Assembly (NCBI GenBank): GCA_029246385.1
Contig: JAQWNG010000015.1
Location: 62,001 to 126,000 of the forward strand
DNA: 64,000 nucleotides
Direction of reading: 5' to 3'
From: Halioglobus sp.
GTDB lineage: Bacteria > Pseudomonadota > Gammaproteobacteria > Pseudomonadales > Halieaceae
Shown: one piece after another, positions 9,064-19,147 of the stretch
Position numbering within the stretch: the stretch's first letter is position 1
Layout: the number at the start of each line of letters is the position of its first letter
The notes under the pieces: model-generated
What the model was told of the DNA's origin: nothing
Databases searched by the model: none
What the model saw: the letters and a program-made list of their open reading frames with translations, nothing else
Translations under genes and position numbers: made by a program

Positions 9064-10503
9064 TTAGATTGAAAAACCACCGAGTTTGGTCTCTAAGTAT
9101 TCGCCTAACCCCTCGCGCGCCCCTTCTCGCCCTAGGCCACTTTCGCTCATGCCACCAAACGGTGCAGCGGCACTGGTAGGATTGATATCATTGATGCCAA
9201 TGATGCCGAAATTGAGAGCCTCGAAGGCTCGCATCGCGCGCGACAAATTTTTTGTGTAGACATAAGCCGCCAAACCATAGCGCGTATCGTTGGCCATTTG
9301 GATAACCTGATCGTAGTCATCAAAAGGGATGATTGCCGCAACGGGACCAAAAGTCTCTTCTCGGTAGATCAACATATCTTCACTTACGGCACTCAGTACT
9401 GTTGGAGCGTAAAAATTCTCGGACGTGTAGCTGCCGCCAGTCAACACTTTCCCACCGCTGTGTAAAATTGCACCTTTTTCCAGAGCGTCTTCAACCTGAC
9501 GAGACACTTTTTTAACAGCCTCGCGGTTAACCAGAGGACCAATTGAGACGCTTGGATCTAAACCGTCACCGGCTTTCATCTTGGCGACACGCTCTGTAAA
9601 AGTTTGAACAAAGGTGTCCAAAATACCACGCTGAACAAAAATTCGGTTTGGACTAATGCAAGCTTGCCCAGTGTTTAAAAACTTGACCAAAGATGCTCCT
9701 TTAGCAGCGTGTATTGGGTCGGCATCGTCGAAAACAATAAAAGGCGCATGGCCACCGAGCTCCATGGATACACGTTTAAGCTGAGAAGCAGCGTCTTGAG
9801 CAAGCTTTTTACCGACGGCAGTAGATCCGGTAAACGTCAATTTTTTAATCTTTATATTCGTGCAAAATTCGTCGCCAATTGGAACAGGGTCTAATGTAGT
9901 CACTAAATTTGCAACACCCGCGGGCACACCAGCCTCATGCAAGATGTTAAAAACAGCAATGGCACATAAGGGGGTTGCCTCTGCCGGTTTCAGCACAATC
10001 GTGCAGCCGGCCGCGAGTGCTGGCGCGACTTTACGTGTAATCATTGAAATTGGATAGTTCCAAGGCGTTACAGCCGCGACTACTCCAAGTGGCTCATAAC
10101 GAACTATAAAGCGCTGATCATCTCTGGCGGATGAGATAGTCTCACCGTACACGCGCTTGGCCTCTTCGGAAAACCACCTGAGAAAATCAGCCGCATATTG
10201 CACTTCGTTAAGTGACGCCTTCAACGGCTTGCCCTGCTCACGAGTCATTAGTTCGGCCAACATTTGCTTGCGCTCTATCATCAAACCATAGGCTTTTTGT
10301 AGAACCTCGGCACGCCCATAAGCGGTCACAGCCGACCATGAAGAGAACGCAGTAAAAGCGGCATCAATGGCGAGTACCGCATGACTTTTATCACCATCAG
10401 ATACTGTGCCAATGGCTTCGCCCGTTGCCGGATTAGTAACACTGAATTGCCGATCGGTCTTAACCCATTCGCCGTTGATATACATGGAAGCTTCCGAGGC
10501 CAT
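9064..10503 (-). CDS. NAD(P)-dependent aldehyde dehydrogenase, succinate-semialdehyde dehydrogenase-like
   Basis: VTPWNYPISMITRKVAPALAAGCTIVLKPAE, ELGGHAPFIVFDDAD, NTGQACISPNRI, GREGAREGLGEYLETK. Confidence 0.88.
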   Translation of the reverse strand: MASEASMYINGEWVKTDRQFSVTNPATGEAIGTVSDGDKSHAVLAIDAAFTAFSSWSAVTAYGRAEVLQKAYGLMIERKQMLAELMTREQGKPLKASLNEVQYAADFLRWFSEEAKRVYGETISSARDDQRFIVRYEPLGVVAAVTPWNYPISMITRKVAPALAAGCTIVLKPAEATPLCAIAVFNILHEAGVPAGVANLVTTLDPVPIGDEFCTNIKIKKLTFTGSTAVGKKLAQDAASQLKRVSMELGGHAPFIVFDDADPIHAAKGASLVKFLNTGQACISPNRIFVQRGILDTFVQTFTERVAKMKAGDGLDPSVSIGPLVNREAVKKVSRQVEDALEKGAILHSGGKVLTGGSYTSENFYAPTVLSAVSEDMLIYREETFGPVAAIIPFDDYDQVIQMANDTRYGLAAYVYTKNLSRAMRAFEALNFGIIGINDINPTSAAAPFGGMSESGLGREGAREGLGEYLETKLGGFSI

Positions 10504-10548
10504 TGATGACCGGACAAAAATAATTCAAACCGCATTTTTTTACAAATA

Positions 10549-10588
10549 AAATCTTCCTTAGCTCTGTAGATAAATTAAAGGAAGATTT
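10549..10588. repeat. Perfect 11-bp inverted repeat (AAATCTTCCTT-18 nt-AAGGAAGATTT)
   Basis: Arms 10549-10559 and 10578-10588, read directly; upstream of the 9064-10503 ALDH gene. Confidence 0.5.
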
Positions 10589-10685
10589 GAGATATACCGG
10601 TGATACACCACGGCAGCTCATATGCTATCTGGGGTAATGCGTCCGCTTTAGCAGGCAACATGTAGCCCTAACAAACACTCACCAC

Positions 10686-10871
10686 TCACAGCAACGTCAC
10701 CTTTTGCTTACGACAGCGAACGCAGCGATAGAGGGTGACCAGCTTACCTTGCTTCACATCAAACTGTTTAGCTTTGTCCAATTCCCACTTATGATGGCCC
10801 TGGCGGCATAAGATATTGCCCTTACGTTTTTCCTTAAGGGAGGGTTTTCGAAAAGGAATAACGTCGGCCAT
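10686..10871 (-). CDS. Small zinc-ribbon-like conserved hypothetical protein
   Basis: 61-aa ORF with CRQGHHKW...YRCVRCRKQK Cys/His pattern. Confidence 0.6.
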   Translation of the reverse strand: MADVIPFRKPSLKEKRKGNILCRQGHHKWELDKAKQFDVKQGKLVTLYRCVRCRKQKVTLL

Positions 10872-10889
10872 AGTTGCCTCTTGATTCGG

Positions 10890-12380
10890 CTAGAGCAGAG
10901 TACGCTGAAGCGCGTCATTCCAACTGGAGATGCGCTGTCGTCGAGCGCGGGCACTAATGGTCAGCGAGAATTCTTTCTCCACCCGCCAGATTTTTTTCAC
11001 CTCCGCTGGGCTTTCCCAAAGACCTACTCCGATACCTGCAAGGTAGCATGCGCCAGCCACTGTAGTTTCAATCACTCGTGGGCGAATGAGTCGGCGACCC
11101 AGCAAATCTGCCTGTGTCTGCATTAATAAATTATTGACTGCAGCCCCGCCGTCTACGCGCAACGGTTTCATACGCTTACCTAAGTCTCGCTCCATCGCTC
11201 GCAGAATATCGGCATTTTGTAATGCCATAGCATCAAGTGTCGCGCGGGCGATATGCCCTCTCTCCGTGCCACGGGTTATACCGGTTAGGGTGCCGCGTGC
11301 ATCTGGGGCCCAGTGAGGAGCTCCCAGCCCTGTCAGTGCGGGCACAAATTCGACATCCCCATGGTCTTCAACCTGCAGAGCCAGTGCTTCGATGTCAGGC
11401 GCATGTTTGATCATCTTGAGACCGTCGCGCAGCCATTGAACAGCGGCCCCACAAACAAAGGCACCACCCTCGAGAGCGTAAACTAACTTTCCCTTATCGC
11501 CTAACTGCCAAGCGACAGTGGTCAGCAGGCCCGAATGGGAGTGCAGGCGTTCCGCTCCGGTATTCATCAAAATGAATGAACCAGTTCCAAACGTGCACTT
11601 AGCATCACCTGTGTCGAAGCACGCCTGACCGAAGAGAGCCGCCTGCTGGTCACCTGCCACGCCAGAAATAGGGATACCATCTGGGAGGCCAGCAACCCCG
11701 CGGGTGCGGCCAAGAACTCCACTGGAAGGAACGATGGCAGGCAAAATCTCCCGCGGCACCTCAAACAGAGAAAGCAGATGCTGATCCCAGCGTCCCGTTT
11801 TAATGTTCATCAGTGAGGTGCGCGAGGCATTCGATACATCGGTGACGTGCGCATCACCCCCGGTCAGTTGCCAGACCAGAAAACTGTCTACGGTACCTGC
11901 AGCCACTCGCTTGTCAGTCACCGCCTTCGAAATACCCACGGTATTTTTGAGCAACCAGCGGTATTTACTGGCAGAAAAATAAGGGTCTAGAACCAAGCCG
12001 GACTTGCGCCTGACCGCATTTTCATGTCCTGCCGCCCGCAATGACTCACAGAATTCCGAAGTCCGCCGGCACTGCCATACGATGGCTCTATTGAAAGGCT
12101 CACCGGTTTCCGTATCCCACAGCAAAGACGTCTCGCGTTGATTGGTAATGCCAATCGCGATGATCTCGCTGGGCTTACAGATACCTTTGCGTAAAATTGC
12201 ACGGATACCCTTTTCCACCGAAGCCCAAATATCAGCAGGGCGTTGCTCTACCCACCCAGGGCAGGGATAAATTTGCGGGAACTCATAGTTAACGCGCGCG
12301 CGTAATTTACCTCTGGCATCCATCAGAGCGACGGTACTGCCTGTCGTGCCCTGATCGATACCAAGAATAAACTTACTCAT
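10890..12380 (-). CDS. glpK: Glycerol kinase
   Basis: FILGIDQGTTGSTVALMDARG, ITNQRETSLLWD, GVAGDQQAALFGQACFDTGDAKCTFGTGSFILMNTG. Confidence 0.93.
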   Translation of the reverse strand: MSKFILGIDQGTTGSTVALMDARGKLRARVNYEFPQIYPCPGWVEQRPADIWASVEKGIRAILRKGICKPSEIIAIGITNQRETSLLWDTETGEPFNRAIVWQCRRTSEFCESLRAAGHENAVRRKSGLVLDPYFSASKYRWLLKNTVGISKAVTDKRVAAGTVDSFLVWQLTGGDAHVTDVSNASRTSLMNIKTGRWDQHLLSLFEVPREILPAIVPSSGVLGRTRGVAGLPDGIPISGVAGDQQAALFGQACFDTGDAKCTFGTGSFILMNTGAERLHSHSGLLTTVAWQLGDKGKLVYALEGGAFVCGAAVQWLRDGLKMIKHAPDIEALALQVEDHGDVEFVPALTGLGAPHWAPDARGTLTGITRGTERGHIARATLDAMALQNADILRAMERDLGKRMKPLRVDGGAAVNNLLMQTQADLLGRRLIRPRVIETTVAGACYLAGIGVGLWESPAEVKKIWRVEKEFSLTISARARRQRISSWNDALQRTLL

Positions 12381-12382
12381 TG

Positions 12383-13810
12383 CTACTTACCGAAACCTTC
12401 CACTGCTTTGATCTCAAGAAAGTCGGTAAAACCATGGCTACCCCATTCGCGGCCATTGCCCGATTGCTTGAAACCACCAAAAGGTACATTAAAACCACCG
12501 GAAGCGCCGTTAATGTGAACATTGCCAGCACGGATCCTTGAGGCCACCTCACGGGCGTGATCAAGATCGCTACTTTGCACATAGCCCGCCAGTCCGTATG
12601 GCGTATCGTTCGCAATGCGAATCGCCTCCTCCTCGGTATCATAGGGAATCATGGTAAGTACCGGACCGAAAATTTCTTCTCGGGCAACAGTCATCTCATT
12701 ATTAGCCTCAGAAAATATCGTCGGTCGAACAAAATAGCCTTTATCTAGACCCTCGGGACGACCTAATCCCCCAATAACGACCTTTGCACCTTCTTTGATG
12801 CCTTGATCGATCAGTCCCTGAATCTTATTGAACTGCACTTCGGAGACCACCGGCCCCATCGTCGTGGCTTCTGCCGTCGGATCCCCTACAACAACCGATT
12901 CTGTAACCTTAGCGGCTATCGCTTCAGCCTCGGCGAGCTTGGCTGCAGGCACTAACATACGCGAAGGTGCATTACACGACTGTCCCGTATTGGTGTACAT
13001 GTGCCTGACACCGCCGGCGACGGCTTTCTCTAAGTCAGCGTCATCTAAAATAATATTAGGTGATTTCCCCCCCAACTCTTGGGTCACGCGTTTCACCGTG
13101 GGCGCCGCATTTTGCGCCACAAGAGAACCGGCGCGGGTAGACCCTGTGAAGGACATCATGCTGACGTCTGGGTGCTTCGACAGTGCAGTTCCCACTACCG
13201 GACCATCCCCATTGACCAAGTTGAATACACCGGCAGGCACGCCGGCTTCATGCATAACCTGCGCAAATAAGTACGCCGACAGTGGAGCCACTTCACTGGG
13301 CTTGAGCACCATCGTACATCCCACAGCTAGCGCGGGCGCGACTTTGCAGGAGACCTGATTAACCGGCCAGTTCCAAGGGGTAATGAGACCACACACGCCA
13401 ATAGGCTCCTTAAAAACACGATGCTCGCCTAAGTCCTCCTCAAACTCAAAAGTCCGCAGAACCTTCAGCGCCTCTTCTAAATGCCCCTGGCCGGTATAAG
13501 CCTGTGCCGTGGTTGCAAGCGTATGAGGGGCACCCATCTCTTCACGAATCGCATCAGCAATATCGAGATAATACTTCTGGTAGACAGCGATACACGATTC
13601 CAGCAATTCAATGCGCTCCTTCGTGCTGGTGCGACTGAACGTCTGAAACGCCTTTTTAGCAGCAGCGACCGCCTTATCCACATCTGCCTCGGCACCCATA
13701 GATATGCGTCCACAAACCCCCTCTGTCGCCGGGTTAATCACATCAAGGACATTCGGAGAAGCAGGGTCCACCCACTCGCCATTTATATAGAACTGCATAT
13801 TCTCGCGCAT
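12383..13810 (-). CDS. Aldehyde dehydrogenase family protein
   Basis: ITPWNWPVNQVSCKVAPALAVGCTMVLKPSEVAP, ELGGKSPNIILDDADLE, NTGQSCNAPSRML; 2 nt upstream of glpK. Confidence 0.92.
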   Translation of the reverse strand: MRENMQFYINGEWVDPASPNVLDVINPATEGVCGRISMGAEADVDKAVAAAKKAFQTFSRTSTKERIELLESCIAVYQKYYLDIADAIREEMGAPHTLATTAQAYTGQGHLEEALKVLRTFEFEEDLGEHRVFKEPIGVCGLITPWNWPVNQVSCKVAPALAVGCTMVLKPSEVAPLSAYLFAQVMHEAGVPAGVFNLVNGDGPVVGTALSKHPDVSMMSFTGSTRAGSLVAQNAAPTVKRVTQELGGKSPNIILDDADLEKAVAGGVRHMYTNTGQSCNAPSRMLVPAAKLAEAEAIAAKVTESVVVGDPTAEATTMGPVVSEVQFNKIQGLIDQGIKEGAKVVIGGLGRPEGLDKGYFVRPTIFSEANNEMTVAREEIFGPVLTMIPYDTEEEAIRIANDTPYGLAGYVQSSDLDHAREVASRIRAGNVHINGASGGFNVPFGGFKQSGNGREWGSHGFTDFLEIKAVEGFGK

Positions 13811-13990
13811 TAATATTCTCCTTAGTTAGCATTCGCAAATTAGGCTAGTTTAAGCACTCTCAGCGCCACTGACTAGTGCCGAGTTCATCCGAGCGCAGGT
13901 TTTTGTAATTAGATGGCATCTAGCGTTGTTTGTAGCCAGAAAATCACGCAAACTCGCCGACCTTGTTTACTTTCTTTGAGAACACTCATA

Positions 13991-15127
13991 ATGGATGCCC
14001 AAGAATTGACCCTATTTCGCGATATGGCGCGTCGTGCCCTAGACGCAGAAATCTCTCCCTACATCGAGCAGTGGGAAGCGCAGCATATGGTGCCCAGGGA
14101 TTTGTGGCGCACACTGGGGCAGGCGGGGTTACTGTGCCCCGATATGCCAGAAGAGTACGGTGCTGCGGGTACCACGCCTGAGATCACGTTTGCTATATTG
14201 GAAGAGATATCCCGCATGGGTTTCGGCGGCATTGCCTCCGGCTACAGTATCCACAGCAACATCGTGGCACCTTATATCAACCATTTCGGCACTGAAGAAC
14301 AGAAATCGCAATGGCTGCCCAAAATGATCAGTGGGGAGGCTCTTGGTGCGCTTGCGATGACAGAGCCCAGTGCGGGCTCTGATGTGCAGAGTATCCGCAC
14401 CAAAGCCGTCAAAGACGGCGACGATTGGATACTCAACGGCTCTAAAATTTTCATCACCAATGGCATGCTGGCAGACATTGTCATCGTGGCTGCAATTACG
14501 GATCCGGGTAAAGGTGCGAAGGGCACTTCGTTATTCATTGTAGATACCTCACTAGAAGGCTTTGCGCGCGGCAAAAAAATTGAAAAACTAGGGCAACACA
14601 CATCTGATACTGCCGAGCTATTTTTCCAAGACGTTCGCTTGCCTGCTTCCTCACTATTGGGTGAACTCAACAAAGGCTTCATCATTATGATGGCAGAGCT
14701 ACCACGCGAGCGTTTAGGCATTGCTGCTCAAGCCATTGCTGCCGCAGAGGGCGCGATGGACATAACCGTAGATTACGTATTGGAACGAAAAGCCTTCGGT
14801 CAGACTATAGCCAGTTTCCAAAATACTCGCTTCACGTTAGCCGAGGTAAAAACCGAAATCGCCATCAACCGCGCCTTTTATGAAAAGTGTGCTGATGCGT
14901 ATACGGAACAAAAGCTCACGTCAGAAGACGCTGCGATGTTAAAATATGCCAGCACTGAGATGCAGTGCAAAACCGTCGACCAGTGCCTGCAATTATTCGG
15001 CGGGTACGGTTACACCATAGAATACCCAATCTCCCGCTTTTATGCTGATGCCCGCATTCAGCGGATATACGGCGGCACCTCTGAAATCATGCGGGAACTG
15101 GTCGCGCGCTCAATATTGGGCCGCTAA
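13991..15127 (+). CDS. Acyl-CoA dehydrogenase
   Basis: LGALAMTEPSAGSDVQSIRTKAVKDGDDWILNGSKIFITNG, FGGYGYTIEYPISRFYADARIQRIYGGTSEIMRELVAR; start chosen at MDAQELTLF. Confidence 0.93.
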   Translation: MDAQELTLFRDMARRALDAEISPYIEQWEAQHMVPRDLWRTLGQAGLLCPDMPEEYGAAGTTPEITFAILEEISRMGFGGIASGYSIHSNIVAPYINHFGTEEQKSQWLPKMISGEALGALAMTEPSAGSDVQSIRTKAVKDGDDWILNGSKIFITNGMLADIVIVAAITDPGKGAKGTSLFIVDTSLEGFARGKKIEKLGQHTSDTAELFFQDVRLPASSLLGELNKGFIIMMAELPRERLGIAAQAIAAAEGAMDITVDYVLERKAFGQTIASFQNTRFTLAEVKTEIAINRAFYEKCADAYTEQKLTSEDAAMLKYASTEMQCKTVDQCLQLFGGYGYTIEYPISRFYADARIQRIYGGTSEIMRELVARSILGR

Positions 15128-15137
15128 GGGCAGGCAC

Positions 15138-15920
15138 TCACACCAACCCCATCATTTGGACGATGCCGTGGCTATGGCCGGCGGTGTAGCCCCCGTCAAC
15201 CACCAGGGTATGACCTGTGACGTAACTAGCGTCATCCGACGCAAGAAAATAGGCTGCACCCGCAATTTCCTCGGGCCTACCCAGCCGCCCTATTTTAGTC
15301 TCACGAATAACATCTTCCTTAAGTTCTGGCATCAGGCCCATCACATCATTAAGCATAGGTGTCTCGATAAAACCGGGGCAAATGGCGTTACATCGAATAC
15401 CCATGCGCCCGTAGTCAATTGCGACATTCTTGCTCAACATCACTACTCCGCCCTTGGACGCATTATAAGCGCTACCGCCTTCGGTGCCATTAAGCCCCTC
15501 GACACTGGCAATCGTGATAATACTGCCGGACCTCTGCGCCATCATTGCATCGAGCACCGCCTTGATGGATAAAAAAGTACCCTTCAGGTTGACGTCAATA
15601 ACACGATCCCACACGTCTTCATCCAACATGCTCACGGGGCCACCATCGCCGAGCCCAGCCGCCGTGAGTAAAATGTCGATCACTCCAAACTCGTTTAGCG
15701 TCTCAGCGACTGCGACTCTTTGTGCTCCACCATCGGTAACATCGACTTGATGAAACCGACTCACTGGTGCCAGCGCCTCAACAGAAGGCCAATCACTAGA
15801 CAAATTCCTGTCCATACCAATGACGGTAGCGCCCTCGGCGGCATAGCGCTGCGCACAGGCCAAACCGATACCAGAAGCCGCTCCCGTTACAATAGCGACT
15901 TTATTTTCCAGCTGAGACAT
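15138..15920 (-). CDS. SDR family oxidoreductase
   Basis: VAIVTGAASGIGLACAQRYA, YNASKGGVVMLSKNVAIDYG, Rossmann/SDR motifs. Confidence 0.92.
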   Translation of the reverse strand: MSQLENKVAIVTGAASGIGLACAQRYAAEGATVIGMDRNLSSDWPSVEALAPVSRFHQVDVTDGGAQRVAVAETLNEFGVIDILLTAAGLGDGGPVSMLDEDVWDRVIDVNLKGTFLSIKAVLDAMMAQRSGSIITIASVEGLNGTEGGSAYNASKGGVVMLSKNVAIDYGRMGIRCNAICPGFIETPMLNDVMGLMPELKEDVIRETKIGRLGRPEEIAGAAYFLASDDASYVTGHTLVVDGGYTAGHSHGIVQMMGLV

Positions 15921-15932
15921 ACCTGCACCTCT

Positions 15933-17873
15933 CTAAGTTTTAAACTGATAGTCGGCGCTGTTCACTTCCTTAGTCCAGCGCCACATGTCGAGAATCTTCC
16001 ACGGCCACAGCAGGGTAACCTTACCTTCAGCGTTTTGATAAAAACTCGTTTTGATAGAATCATGCTCCCACACTAGTTGCGCATGTAATTCGCGAAAACG
16101 ATTCTGGTAATCCCTGTGCACGTCTGCCTTACACTCGATAGACCTGTGGTTAGACAACATAAGCGTCTTAAGACAGGCCATAATGTACCTAATCTGGCAC
16201 TCACCATTAAAAATGAGGCTTCCCCCAAACGCAAGATTAGTTCCGGGACCATACATGCAATAGAAATTGGGAAAACCAGAAATCGTTATCCCAAGGTATG
16301 CCGAGGGTTCAATGCCCCACTTGTCGGACAGCAATTTCCCTCCTCTGCCTTTAATTTCCATCGGCCATAAGAACCTGTCAGTTTCAAAACCGGTAGCATA
16401 AATAACAATATCTGCCGGATGAAAATTGCCATCACTGGCGGTAACGCCGTCTGGGTTTACACTTGCCACACCCAGTGTAACCAAATCAACATTTTCGCGC
16501 TTGAGCGCTGACAGCCAGCTGCCATTGTCCTGCAGTGTGCGTTTACCCATCGGAGCATAATCAGGCGTTACCTTTTGCAGCAGTTCCTCGTCGTTACCGA
16601 CCTGCCCCTTAATGTGATCAAAAAACATTTGATAGACAAAATCGTTCATTTCATTGATGGAGCGCTCCTGATGAGGCCATTCGGGGTCTACAAAAACTGT
16701 GTCGTAGGCACCATCACAGGCGGGCCAGAAAATCAGGAAGCGAAACCAGCGTGTGTAAAAAGGCAAATTCTGCAAACACCATTTTTTACCCTCTGGCACC
16801 TCCTGATGATAGATCGGATTCTCGAACATCCACGGCGCTGAACGTTGAAATACGGTTAGGTGTGCAACATCGCCTGCAATCGTTGGGACCAACTGAAAGG
16901 CACTGGCTCCAGATCCTACCACCACCACCCGCTTACCACGACAATCAATTTTGTCGTCCCAGTCCGCAGAGTGGCACCACTGCCCCGCAAAGGAATCTAC
17001 CCCTGGAATCTGCGGCAATACTGGCCGATTTAATTGACCCACCGCACTGATTACAGAATTCGCCACGTGCTGCTCAGCAACACCATCCTTGTCGATAGTA
17101 GTGACAATCCACTCATTATTGCCCTCATCGAACACAGCACTACTAACTTCCGTGTTAAATCGGAAGTGCTGCTCCAGTTGGTGGTGGTATACGACACCTT
17201 CGAAATACTGCTGCAGCTCTTTTTGCTGCGAAAAATATTGCGTCCAGTGATGTGCTGGCTCGAAGGAGTAACTGTACAGATGATTGCCAACATCGACACG
17301 TGCGCCTGGATAACGATTTTCAAACCACGTGCCACCCACGGCTGCATTTTTTTCGATCACCACAAAGGGGATGCCTGCCTCCTGTAGTCGATAGGCTGCT
17401 AACACGCCTGACATACCGCCGCCGATGACCAACACTTTGTGTTGCGCTCGTGCCTCTGCAGCAACCTCCTCGCCGCCGGCATCACTGCGTTGATCTATGC
17501 CGTCCAGCTCCATTTCCTCCAGCATCATCGGCACATAATCTTCAGGCACATCGCCTGCCACAATGAAATTCATCATACGGTGAATGGTCTCCCGTGAAGG
17601 AGATGCCGGCAGCTTACAACCGCTGTCACGGAAGTCCTTGATCACCTCCAACGCCTGAGCTCGCACCGTCGCCTTGTCCTCTTCGGACATGTAGCCTTGA
17701 TACTCGTTGATGAAGACGCCTGTAGGACGAATCGTGCCGTCGAGCAAGCCAGCATCACCACTCATGTGAATCATGCTCATCATCAGCGTGGGAATACTGG
17801 CTTCTTCCAGCGCACGGGCGATTAGCGCATTATCCTCGGGAATGGAAAAGTTAGGCTGTGCGGTACCTATCAT
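15933..17873 (-). CDS. Flavin-containing Baeyer-Villiger monooxygenase with N-terminal extension (4-hydroxyacetophenone monooxygenase-like)
   Basis: GGGMSGVLAAYRLQ, GGTWFENRYPGARVDVGNHLYSYSF, FAGQWCHSADWDD (FxGxxxHxxxWD type I BVMO fingerprint), VVGSGASAFQ; about 140-aa N-terminal extension. Confidence 0.9.
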   Translation of the reverse strand: MIGTAQPNFSIPEDNALIARALEEASIPTLMMSMIHMSGDAGLLDGTIRPTGVFINEYQGYMSEEDKATVRAQALEVIKDFRDSGCKLPASPSRETIHRMMNFIVAGDVPEDYVPMMLEEMELDGIDQRSDAGGEEVAAEARAQHKVLVIGGGMSGVLAAYRLQEAGIPFVVIEKNAAVGGTWFENRYPGARVDVGNHLYSYSFEPAHHWTQYFSQQKELQQYFEGVVYHHQLEQHFRFNTEVSSAVFDEGNNEWIVTTIDKDGVAEQHVANSVISAVGQLNRPVLPQIPGVDSFAGQWCHSADWDDKIDCRGKRVVVVGSGASAFQLVPTIAGDVAHLTVFQRSAPWMFENPIYHQEVPEGKKWCLQNLPFYTRWFRFLIFWPACDGAYDTVFVDPEWPHQERSINEMNDFVYQMFFDHIKGQVGNDEELLQKVTPDYAPMGKRTLQDNGSWLSALKRENVDLVTLGVASVNPDGVTASDGNFHPADIVIYATGFETDRFLWPMEIKGRGGKLLSDKWGIEPSAYLGITISGFPNFYCMYGPGTNLAFGGSLIFNGECQIRYIMACLKTLMLSNHRSIECKADVHRDYQNRFRELHAQLVWEHDSIKTSFYQNAEGKVTLLWPWKILDMWRWTKEVNSADYQFKT

Positions 17874-17911
17874 TATAAGGAACTCCTGAGGTGCCGTCTG
17901 AGGCGACGACC

Positions 17912-18766
17912 CTACAGATCAACTGGCGGCGCAAAGGTCGGATTACGAGCCACGCGAATATCGTCCAGCCTAGTATGTGCTGTCTCACGCCATGCCTCCT
18001 CAGACAGTAAGTAGAAGCGTTCTGCAACGATGCCATCAAACACACGTTGCGCCATAACTTCTGGGCCAATGCCAATAGCAACACTCTCGGCAATCGCCTC
18101 GGAAACCATGGTACGTGCTTCCGACTCAATAATATCGCCGTCTCGACTATAGGCCCCAGGTCGATTTCGCTCTGAAGTGCTTATCCCTGTTTTAATCATC
18201 TCCGGACATAACACAGAGACTTTTACATTCGGCACATGAAACGCCAGTTCGTGATATAGCGACTCGCTCAGCCCTAGGACAGCATGTTTAGTCATGTGAT
18301 AGATGCCGGAGTATGGCATAGCAGTGAGCGCAGCCATAGAAGCCGTATTAATAATATGGCAATCACTATCCTGAGCCGCCATGATAGGTACAAATGTACG
18401 GATGCCGTGAATAACTCCCCAGACGTTAACATCGAGCTGCCACGCAAAATCAGCAACACTCTCCTCCCACAACAGACCACCGGTAAAAACGCCAGCATTA
18501 TTGCAAGCGATATGAATACCACCAAACTCGGAGATAGCCGCATCGGCGAGGTGCTGTACATCCTCTCCCTTGGTGACATCAGTCACGACACCGACACATC
18601 GACCGCCGCCCGCACTGAGAGCCGCAACGGTCGAATCTAATGCTTTTTGCTCGATATCGGCGAGCACCACATTCATACCCTTTTCGAGAAACAGTGCACC
18701 CATTGCACGTCCAATACCGCTCGCACCACCTGTAATGACCGCTGTTTTCCCCGAAAAATCCTTCAT
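17912..18766 (-). CDS. SDR family oxidoreductase
   Basis: TAVITGGASGIGRAMGALF, CNNAGVF, YHMTKHAVLGLSESLYHEL. Confidence 0.92.
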   Translation of the reverse strand: MKDFSGKTAVITGGASGIGRAMGALFLEKGMNVVLADIEQKALDSTVAALSAGGGRCVGVVTDVTKGEDVQHLADAAISEFGGIHIACNNAGVFTGGLLWEESVADFAWQLDVNVWGVIHGIRTFVPIMAAQDSDCHIINTASMAALTAMPYSGIYHMTKHAVLGLSESLYHELAFHVPNVKVSVLCPEMIKTGISTSERNRPGAYSRDGDIIESEARTMVSEAIAESVAIGIGPEVMAQRVFDGIVAERFYLLSEEAWRETAHTRLDDIRVARNPTFAPPVDL

Positions 18767-19147
18767 TGAAATATATACCTTCTATAGCGTTGTCGGTGGT
18801 CGCGGGCAGCGGACAATAGCCAAGGTCATCGCACCCACAACCGTCCAAGTTGCACACTTCATCGGGCCGCTTTCCGAGGCAGCATCGGCCAAAGATGGCA
18901 GCAGTTTTACCTGAAAACAGTAACACAAAAAAGTTGCCACTAGGCAGGTGTGATGGTCTTACCGTTGATTACGCAGGCGGCACTATAAATAGCTATACTA
19001 TCATGGACTTCGCTGGGGTAACGTCCCCGCTCCGTGGTAAGCGAGTTGGTCGGATAAGCGGCGAAATATGCGCTACACCGTTAGACAGCCGCTGTATTTA
19101 ACACTCTCGCTATCAATTCGGGCTCAGCCCATAGGGGGTGCTAAGTC

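Noticed and set aside
12828-13358. 176-aa plus-strand ORF opposite aldehyde dehydrogenase
   Set aside because: Antisense to a well-recognised ALDH; composition typical of shadow ORFs.
15042-15572. 176-aa plus-strand ORF overlapping the acyl-CoA dehydrogenase end and SDR antisense
   Set aside because: Overlaps two well-supported genes in other frames; no motif support.
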